DNA of 46,076 nucleotides from Chitinophagaceae bacterium (GTDB lineage: Bacteria; Bacteroidota; Bacteroidia; Chitinophagales; Chitinophagaceae): positions 1 to 46,076 of the forward strand of contig JADKJI010000039.1 in assembly GCA_016721085.1 (NCBI GenBank), written 5' to 3'. The notes below the pieces were generated by a model. The model was given only the letters and a program-made list of their open reading frames with translations. It did no database searches and was not told the DNA's origin. Made by a program: the position numbers and the translations under genes. Below are positions 40,367 to 46,076 of the stretch, piece by piece; within the stretch, counting starts at the first letter, position 1, and every line of letters starts with the position of its first letter.

Positions 40367-42826
40367 TCAAAACTCAATAATAAACCCAAACGTCGGCGTC
40401 ACCTGTGCATCATTATTAGGCAACAACAATGGAATAGCATTGCTTCCATTTGGCTTAACCGGCAAACCATCAGTACTTAGAAAGGCTGTATTATTATCAT
40501 TCCGCTTGAAAGTATATTGTGGTGCTCCTGGTGACGGTGCTCCATACCAGTTGCTCACATCCAGAAATACATCCAAAGTGATTTTTTTGAAATTCCATTT
40601 CTTATCGATGCGAACATCGCTGGCATGGAATGCAGGCAAACGATTAGCGTTAAACATAGCATAGTTCAAAATACCTGTACCCTGACTCAGGTAGTTAGTT
40701 CTTGATGCTACCATATCAAATTCTGTGTAAGGAGCAGCTCCCTGATACCTGAACTTTAATCCCAGCTCCCAGTTCTTTTTAAACTTATAGCCCCAGGTAA
40801 TACTCAATAGGTGTCTATTATCCCAACTTGCTGGTATAAATGCTCCAGAAATATCCGTAAAATCGGAGCGGTAGAAAGTATAACTCAATATTCCGAAAAA
40901 CCGCTTTGTCAACTTCTTCTGAACAAAGAATTCAAATCCCCATGCCTTTCCAATCCCCGTTTGAACCACTTGTTCGTTCCCGATACTTCCAAATTCACTT
41001 CCTTTATTAGCCAAACTAACTCCATCGAGTACACTAACAGGGTAATGGGCGTATCTTTTATAGAATCCTTCAAGAGTAAACCGTAAAGTATTATTGGGAA
41101 GATATTCTGTACCGGCCACATAATGGGTGCTTTGTATATAGGCTCCAGGATTTGTTGCACTGCCACCAGGGGTAATAGGTCCTTTGAATGCCAATTGGGT
41201 ATAGGCAGGTAATTTGAAATAAGTGCCCACACTGGCGTTAAGATTCCAATGGGGTGCCAGGGCATAACTTACTGACAGTCTTGGAGAAAACTGCTTGAAA
41301 GGATTTGAAGAACTATTCGACAATGAATTACCATCGATCCTTGTCCCTAAACTTATGGCTACACGTTCATCAAAAAACCGGCGGCTGAATTGAAAGAAAG
41401 CACCGTATTTAAGGAAATCGATTTGGGTAACACTACTGATCTTAACTTCAGGTTGAACCACTACCCCATTTTCATCCCTCAATTCCTTCCTGTAAATTGA
41501 AAAGAAATCGTTTGTAAAGTCAACATATTGCAACGACACACCATACGTCAGTTTTGATTCCCCGATATTGGTAGTCATATCCCATCGCAACTTATTCTCT
41601 GTTTCCCTGCTGTCTGTAAGTAAAGTTTGTGTTTGAGGAGACGGATTGCTATTATCCTCATATTTCTTTACATCGTTATTTAAAGTATTTCGGCTAAGAG
41701 CCAGATTCCAAAAGCCATTATCTGTCAATCGACGCAAACTCATACCAACAGTATAATTCCATTGGTTGATATTCGGATTACTGTTTATTACATATAATTT
41801 TTCTGGCGAAGCTGTCTTTGGTGCTGCAAACTTGAATTCATCAATAGCCCCAATGCCCAACACACTGAAAGTTGTTTTCTTATTTATTTTGGTTTGAATC
41901 TTAAACTGGAAATCCCAGTAATTAGGCCGTATTGGCAGATCAATTGCCTGGAAAAGGAATTGCAGATAGCTTCTTCTTACAGAAGCCAGATAAGTAGTTT
42001 TAGAAGAAAGTGGTCCATCAAGAGTCAATGCCAAATCAGTAGCACTTAATAGCACATTACCTTGCGTGTGGGTAGTATTGGCATTTTTCTGGCGGAACTG
42101 GAGTACGCTACTCAATGCATTATCGTATCTGGCATCGAAAGCGCTGCTACTCAGTTTTACATCTTCAATAAGATTAACGTTCAGGATTCCCTGAGGACCG
42201 CCGCCGCTACCTTGAGTACCAAAGTGATTTATAACCGGAATCTCAATTCCATCAAGATAATATACGTTCTCGCTTGGTGCTCCACCACGGATAATAATAT
42301 CGTTGCGGAAACCACCACCCCCTACACCGCCTCCAACACCTGGTAGAGATTGCAACACTTTACTGATATCAAAATTACCTCCGGGGTTTCTTTTGATTTC
42401 CTCTACCGTAAGACGCTGCACACTTAAAGGAGTTTCTAAACTACTCGCCTTGGCTGTATTCTTGCGGGCACTTACAACAACAGAATCCAATCCCTTAATG
42501 GCAGGTTCCATTTCTATTGCAAAAGTGTTTTCATTACCAGTTGTAACTGAAATATTGGAGAGAAGAACATTCTGGTAGTTGATTCCGCTAATAACCAAAC
42601 TATAGGTTCCAGGAGCTATATCTTTAAATCTGAAGTAACCAGCAGCATCAGTAACCATCCCCCTTTCAGAGGGGAGCAGTCTCACAGAAATGCCAGATAA
42701 TGGTTTTTGGGAGTTCTTGTCAACCACTGTACCAGAAAGGAAGGCATTTCCCTGAGCAAAAGATGCACTTGAAATTCCCGAAATTGCCAATCCTATCAAA
42801 ATTAAGAGCCTGAAGCGTAAGGACAT
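40367..42826 (-). CDS. TonB-dependent receptor with CarboxypepD_reg domain
   Basis: Outer-membrane uptake receptor of 819 residues. Order: signal peptide (LLILIGLAISGISSASFAQG), a CarboxypepD_reg-like beta-sandwich (about 28-112; LSGTVVDKNSQKPLSGISV, DAAGYFRFKDIAPGTYSL), plug domain (about 130-240; ISKVLQSLPGVGGGVGGGGF, IIIRGGAPSENVYYLDGIE), then a 22-strand barrel with SARRSYLQFLFQ-like and FSPRLSVSYALAP segments, ending in an aromatic residue (GFIIEF). No SusD partner is adjacent, so it is not a standard SusCD locus. Ligand unknown. Possible -7 box TACATTTG at 42890-42897 on the minus strand. Confidence 0.93.
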   Translation of the reverse strand: MSLRFRLLILIGLAISGISSASFAQGNAFLSGTVVDKNSQKPLSGISVRLLPSERGMVTDAAGYFRFKDIAPGTYSLVISGINYQNVLLSNISVTTGNENTFAIEMEPAIKGLDSVVVSARKNTAKASSLETPLSVQRLTVEEIKRNPGGNFDISKVLQSLPGVGGGVGGGGFRNDIIIRGGAPSENVYYLDGIEIPVINHFGTQGSGGGPQGILNVNLIEDVKLSSSAFDARYDNALSSVLQFRQKNANTTHTQGNVLLSATDLALTLDGPLSSKTTYLASVRRSYLQFLFQAIDLPIRPNYWDFQFKIQTKINKKTTFSVLGIGAIDEFKFAAPKTASPEKLYVINSNPNINQWNYTVGMSLRRLTDNGFWNLALSRNTLNNDVKKYEDNSNPSPQTQTLLTDSRETENKLRWDMTTNIGESKLTYGVSLQYVDFTNDFFSIYRKELRDENGVVVQPEVKISSVTQIDFLKYGAFFQFSRRFFDERVAISLGTRIDGNSLSNSSSNPFKQFSPRLSVSYALAPHWNLNASVGTYFKLPAYTQLAFKGPITPGGSATNPGAYIQSTHYVAGTEYLPNNTLRFTLEGFYKRYAHYPVSVLDGVSLANKGSEFGSIGNEQVVQTGIGKAWGFEFFVQKKLTKRFFGILSYTFYRSDFTDISGAFIPASWDNRHLLSITWGYKFKKNWELGLKFRYQGAAPYTEFDMVASRTNYLSQGTGILNYAMFNANRLPAFHASDVRIDKKWNFKKITLDVFLDVSNWYGAPSPGAPQYTFKRNDNNTAFLSTDGLPVKPNGSNAIPLLLPNNDAQVTPTFGFIIEF

Positions 42827-42889
42827 ACGTAAGTATTTAGCCTGATAACAATGAGGTAAGCATTTTGTTCTCTAAAACAAAGCTTTGGC

Positions 42890-42897
42890 AAATGTAT
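42890..42897 (-). promoter_or_regulatory. Possible -7 box of the TonB-dependent receptor
   Basis: Minus-strand TACATTTG fits TAnnTTTG, 63 nt from the start codon. No clear -33 element. Confidence 0.4.
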
Positions 42898-42973
42898 GAC
42901 AGCATTTTCCAGAAAAAATAGATGGAGGTCAATCTCAAATACGCCTCGACTATCAGAATAAGGCATTGTAAGT

Positions 42974-42981
42974 TATATTTG
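42974..42981 (+). promoter_or_regulatory. -7 promoter box of the alcohol dehydrogenase
   Basis: TATATTTG fits TAnnTTTG, 16 nt before the ATG. Confidence 0.45.
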
Positions 42982-42997
42982 GGAAAATACCCCTTTC

Positions 42998-44032
42998 ATG
43001 CAAGCCGCTTACTACGAAAAATTCAAGGCTCCAATTACAATCGAAACACTGCCTGATCCTATACCGGGCCCAGACGATGTAGTGATAAAAGTTGCTGCAA
43101 CCGGCTTATGCCGGAGTGATTGGCATGGGTGGCAAGGGCATGATGGGGATATTCATTTGCCACATGTGCCCGGTCATGAGTTTGCCGGTACCATTGAAGT
43201 AATCGGTTCAAATATCAGGCATTTCAAAACCGGCGACAGGGTAACAGTTCCTTTTTGTGGAGGTTGTGGCCATTGTACTACATGTCTGAAGGGACAAGAA
43301 CAAATATGTGATAATTATTTTCAACCCGGATTTACAGCCTGGGGGTCATTTGCAGAATATGTGAGGATATCTTATGCAGACCATAATCTGGTCAAATTGC
43401 CCGAGTCAATGGAATTCACAACTGCTGCAGTGCTTGGCTGTCGTTTCATAACAGCATTTAGAGGTGTAACGGCTCAAGGAAAAATCAAAGAAGGAGAATG
43501 GTTAGCCGTTCATGGATGCGGTGGTGTTGGTCTATCTGCCATTATGATTGCAGTTGCTGTTGGAGCAAATGTAATTGCCATTGATATTGATGAAGAGAAA
43601 CTTTCCTTTGCAAAAACCTTTGGGGCCATAGCTACCATTAATGCCAGAGAAGTTGAAAATGTACCTGCTGCAGTAAGACAAATCATAAAAACAGGTGTTG
43701 CAGTTTCTATTGATGCATTAGGCAGCAGGGAAACTTGTGCTAATTCCATCTTAAGCCTTGCCAAACAAGGACGACATATACAACTTGGATTACTGGCTGG
43801 GACTGAATCTAACCCTCCTATCCCAATGTCTGCTGTAATTGCCAATGAACTTGAAATCATAGGAAGTCATGGAATGGCTGCACACCAATATCACTCCATA
43901 TTCAAACTTATAGAGGAAGGAAAACTTCGTCCCGATCTTCTAATAAGCAAAACCGTTTCCCTTGAAGAAGGCATATCTGAATTGATGCAACTCAACAGTT
44001 TTAAGAATACAGGAGTTTGTTATCGGTTTTGA
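42998..44032 (+). CDS. Zinc-dependent alcohol dehydrogenase family protein
   Basis: An MDR-superfamily oxidoreductase of 344 residues, NAD(P)-dependent. Catalytic zinc ligands are in TGLCRSDWHGW and HVPGHEFAG; the structural zinc site is the cysteine set CGGCGHCTTCLKGQEQIC. The Rossmann motif is VHGCGGVGLSAIM, and the acidic end of the second strand (AIDIDEE) suggests NAD preference. Substrate cannot be told. Start ATG gives AAYYEKFKAPI, the standard N-terminus. It is followed by a terminator-like hairpin and a cupin gene. Confidence 0.93.
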   Translation: MQAAYYEKFKAPITIETLPDPIPGPDDVVIKVAATGLCRSDWHGWQGHDGDIHLPHVPGHEFAGTIEVIGSNIRHFKTGDRVTVPFCGGCGHCTTCLKGQEQICDNYFQPGFTAWGSFAEYVRISYADHNLVKLPESMEFTTAAVLGCRFITAFRGVTAQGKIKEGEWLAVHGCGGVGLSAIMIAVAVGANVIAIDIDEEKLSFAKTFGAIATINAREVENVPAAVRQIIKTGVAVSIDALGSRETCANSILSLAKQGRHIQLGLLAGTESNPPIPMSAVIANELEIIGSHGMAAHQYHSIFKLIEEGKLRPDLLISKTVSLEEGISELMQLNSFKNTGVCYRF

Positions 44033-44085
44033 GAAATAAAACGACAAATACATTTCCCAGATTAAAGAAAATCAATATTTAATAC

Positions 44086-44093
44086 TACCTTTA
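44086..44093 (+). promoter_or_regulatory. Possible -7 box of the cupin gene
   Basis: TACCTTTA, one mismatch to TAnnTTTG, about 120 nt upstream of the cupin start. If it is used, the hairpin at 44150-44173 lies within the transcript leader. Confidence 0.3.
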
Positions 44094-44149
44094 AACATCG
44101 ATTGCTTGAGTCATATAACTCATTTTCAGTTCCTATATAAAAATCATCG

Positions 44150-44182
44150 CCCTGTCCGCTTCGGCCGCCAGGGTTTTTTATT
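44150..44182 (+). terminator. Hairpin and T-run between the dehydrogenase and cupin genes
   Basis: CCCTG-T-CCG-CTT-CGG-CCGC-CAGGG followed by TTTTTTATTT. Probably the terminator of the dehydrogenase unit, 115 nt after its stop. Confidence 0.7.
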
Positions 44183-44210
44183 TACTACAACAATCCAATA
44201 ATATTTCATC

Positions 44211-44525
44211 ATGTCATTATTAACCGATTTAAAGGCAAAACATTTGGTGCCTGGTATAATTGGGCACTATGCACACGGAGACAAAGCCAGCATGGGACTT
44301 GTACTGATTGACAAAGGCAGCATACTACCAGAGCATAGTCATATACATGAACAGATAACTTATATACTGGAAGGACAACTTGATATGATGATTGGGGGAA
44401 AAGCCTATTCATTAACAGCTGGAATGTTTCATGTAATTCCATCCAACACATTACATTCAGCTATTGCAGCTACTGATTGCAAAGTTATAGATGTATTTAG
44501 CCCTGTCAGGGAAGATTACAAATAA
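44211..44525 (+). CDS. Single-domain cupin protein
   Basis: 104 residues forming one small beta-barrel. Motif 1 GSILPEHSHIHEQITYILEG gives two His and one Glu metal ligands; motif 2 MFHVIPSNTLHSAIA provides the last His. Typical of RmlC-like cupins that bind metal or small ligands. The protein starts with a short segment VPGIIGHYAHGDKASMGLV. No substrate can be named. Close to the dehydrogenase, with its own terminator. Confidence 0.85.
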   Translation: MSLLTDLKAKHLVPGIIGHYAHGDKASMGLVLIDKGSILPEHSHIHEQITYILEGQLDMMIGGKAYSLTAGMFHVIPSNTLHSAIAATDCKVIDVFSPVREDYK

Positions 44526-44560
44526 ATAATCCAGAAACCACTGTCTCTGGATTATTTATA
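44523..44560. terminator. Bidirectional terminator after the cupin gene
   Basis: Perfect 14-bp arms ATAAATAATCCAGA / TCTGGATTATTTAT with a 10-nt loop; the left arm includes the cupin stop codon. Lies between convergent units. Confidence 0.75.
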
Positions 44561-44588
44561 CATAGCTATTCTAGAACAATGAGCTTAT

Positions 44589-45714
44589 TTATTCATCAGA
44601 ACTATTCTCCAGTTTACTCAAAACCGCATATGCGTTCTTAATTACAAGGTTCTTTCCTTCAATATTTTTGGCGTCAATTGAAATAACTCCGTTTTCTTTT
44701 GCTCCTGTTGTAACTTCAAGCAATTGAAATTTTGAAGAAGAAATCGCTTCCGCTACAAATTGTTTATTACCAAAACGAACCACTGCATCTTCCGGTACAG
44801 TTATAGCATCTGTTTTTCCAACCATGATGCGGGCATTCAGGAACATTCCAGGTAATAATTGCTTGGGAGAAGAAAGAAAATGACAATGCAGTGTCCCACT
44901 TCTGCTTTCATCAATATTCCTTGTAACCAAAATCACTTCACAATCATATTCCTTGGTAGCATCATCTGCAAAAGACACTTTCACTTTCTGTCCTATTTTC
45001 ACTTGCGATATATCCTTTTCAAAAACCGTCAACGCGGCATGTATATCATCAGGATTAATCAATTCAAACAGGACATCTGACGGGTTTACGAATTTTCCAA
45101 TATTGACATTCACTTTTGTAACATACCCATGAATTGGGGAATAAACAGGTACACTCCTTGAAACAGTAGCTTCAGAAAGTTTATCGGGATTAATGCCGAT
45201 AAGTTTCAATCTCTCACTCAATCCTTTCACTATTACTCTCTGACTTGTGAATTCAGATTGTATTTGTTGAAATACCTTATCAGCATTCACTTTGCTTTCA
45301 TTCAATTCTTTTTGACGGTCATACTCTAACTGCAGATACTGCAATCTCGAAACCGCTACCAGATAATCTTGTTGTAATTGAATTAAAGCGGGGTCTTCCA
45401 TCACAGCAATAACTTGCCCTTTATTAACTGGCATTCCTGGCATCAACTGTGTTGACAAGAAAACCACCCATTGGGAAACTCACTGAAACCATATTCTGTG
45501 GGGGTACATCCACCACTCCATTCACTATTAACTCACTTTGTAACACCTGTCTGGTTGGCTTACCAATTATAATACCAGCCGTCTTCAATTGCGCTTCTGT
45601 AAAAGACACTTCAGTTGATTCTGTCACCTGAGCATCTTCCTTCTCCTGTGGCGTACTTGAAGAACAGGAGTATAATAAGGCTATTACCATTATATATAAA
45701 TACTTCGCTTTCAT
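44589..45714 (-). CDS. RND efflux periplasmic adaptor (CusB/CzcB type), one frameshift
   Basis: Membrane-fusion protein linking an RND pump to an outer-membrane channel. The N-terminus is a lipoprotein signal (IMVIALLYSCSSS); next is AGIIIGKPTRQVLQSELIVN and the lipoyl half VSVSFPMGGFLVNT. The frame then breaks near 45455: restoring two bases (one CA) joins it to QLMPGMPVNKGQVIAVMEDP, then the helical hairpin (LQQDYLVAVSRLQYLQLEYD), beta-barrel (VPVYSPIHGYVTKVNVNIGK) and the C-terminal VPEDAVVRFGNKQFV. Corrected length 375 residues, complete. It begins 5 nt after the TolC-like gene stop, so the two form one operon. Metal efflux is likely for this clade. Confidence 0.82.
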
Positions 45715-45719
45715 GTAAC

Positions 45720-46076
45720 TTATTTTCCGGTTAAGAATTCAATTTCAATAACATGCTGGTTATATAATTTAACCGCATCCAGATATCCTGTTCGCAATTG
45801 AATGGCATTATTGACTAACATAGCCCATTCGAGATAACTTATTTCCCCTTTCTGCAGGCCGATACCAGCATTCTTGAATAGTAAAGCTGATTGGCTAAGA
45901 CCATACTGCTCATAATAGGATATATGGTCTTGTTGCTTCTTTAATTGCTCTTGCGCCTGTATTAATTGAGAGGAAAGATATTGTCCCGTTGCATCAGCCT
46001 GTTGCTTTGCCATTGACTCTTGCAACACACCAGCTTTAACTCTTGTTCGTGCAGCCTTAACAAATATGGGCAATCC
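45720..46076 (-). CDS. C-terminal end of a TolC-like or CusA-TolC fusion efflux protein (partial)
   Basis: The frame is open to the edge of the window, so the gene starts beyond it. The 118 visible residues are a coiled-coil TolC-type segment: GLPIFVKAARTRVKAGVLQE, QLIQAQEQLKKQQDHISYYE, LLFKNAGIGLQKGEISYLEW and a terminal YNQHVIEIEFLTGK. In many Bacteroidota a heavy-metal RND pump carries such a TolC-like domain at its own C-terminus, with the adaptor gene next, as here. From this piece one cannot tell between that fusion and a separate outer-membrane channel. Confidence 0.8.
   Translation of the reverse strand, partial: GLPIFVKAARTRVKAGVLQESMAKQQADATGQYLSSQLIQAQEQLKKQQDHISYYEQYGLSQSALLFKNAGIGLQKGEISYLEWAMLVNNAIQLRTGYLDAVKLYNQHVIEIEFLTGK

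Overview
The window looks like chromosomal DNA of a member of the Bacteroidota, most likely the Chitinophagaceae. Evidence for this: a type IX secretion sorting domain, Bacteroidota-style promoters (TAnnTTTG boxes just upstream of several genes), a CarboxypepD_reg TonB-dependent receptor, a short AMP nucleosidase, the fused DAHP synthase/chorismate mutase, a DUF6249 gene beside an ECF sigma factor, and an efflux protein with a TolC-like C-terminus. I saw no rRNA, tRNA, CRISPR array, phage or transposase gene.

Layout. 1-4.6 kb: the end of a T9SS-secreted repeat protein, a GNAT acetyltransferase, an HsdR_N-like nuclease-fold protein, AMP nucleosidase and a two-domain peptide ABC ATPase; three of these five are broken by indels. 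4.8-11.1 kb: queA and cell-envelope genes (GT2 glycosyltransferase, outer-membrane barrel, RlpA, L,D-transpeptidase, D-Ala-D-Ala dipeptidase). 11.2-21.9 kb: an aromatic amino-acid supercluster on the minus strand, in transcription order leader peptide, pheA, aminotransferase, tyrA, DEAD-box helicase, DAHP synthase/chorismate mutase, aroB, aroA, aroC, DUF952. It covers the first and last shikimate steps, chorismate synthesis and both Phe and Tyr branches. 22.2-29.9 kb: UspA, an unknown acidic protein, murQ with a BadF-type sugar kinase (cell-wall recycling), a CtpA protease, DUF6249, and an ECF sigma factor with a candidate membrane anti-sigma. 30-40.2 kb: tex, an alpha/beta hydrolase, cystathionine beta-synthase/cysteine synthase, a BtuF-like protein, an unknown 368-aa protein with kinase-like motifs, class II aldolase and an ICMT-family membrane methyltransferase. 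40.4-46.1 kb: TonB-dependent receptor, zinc alcohol dehydrogenase, cupin, and a CusB/CzcB-like adaptor followed by a TolC-like end.

The most interesting element is upstream of pheA. A 32-codon minus-strand ORF (21847-21749) has 10 Phe or Tyr codons in 13 positions (codons 7-19). It is followed by a strong intrinsic terminator and by segments that can pair in alternative ways. This is the architecture of a ribosome-mediated Phe/Tyr attenuator controlling the pheA end of the supercluster.

A second regulatory find is a pair of divergent, nearly identical promoter-like sites (TGTAACC-N17-GTCATA) between DUF6249 and the ECF sigma gene. Their core boxes and 17-nt spacing are kept while most of the spacer has diverged, which suggests sigma autoregulation that includes the DUF6249 gene.

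Most gaps hold unusual low-complexity inverted repeats. Each gap uses its own short word (TTTAAG, GGGAGTC, ACTTCCCT, TTTGAAAA, GCATCCA, TTCAATA, GTCCAA), and there are also two recurring palindromic families (CCGCAGAGACG and CACATAGG). Some of these arrays run into genes and have replaced or extended protein ends (TyrA, the BtuF-like protein). Eleven or more reading-frame disruptions, mostly one-base changes at short homopolymers and densest in the first 4 kb, point to base-calling errors in the source assembly at least as much as to real gene decay.
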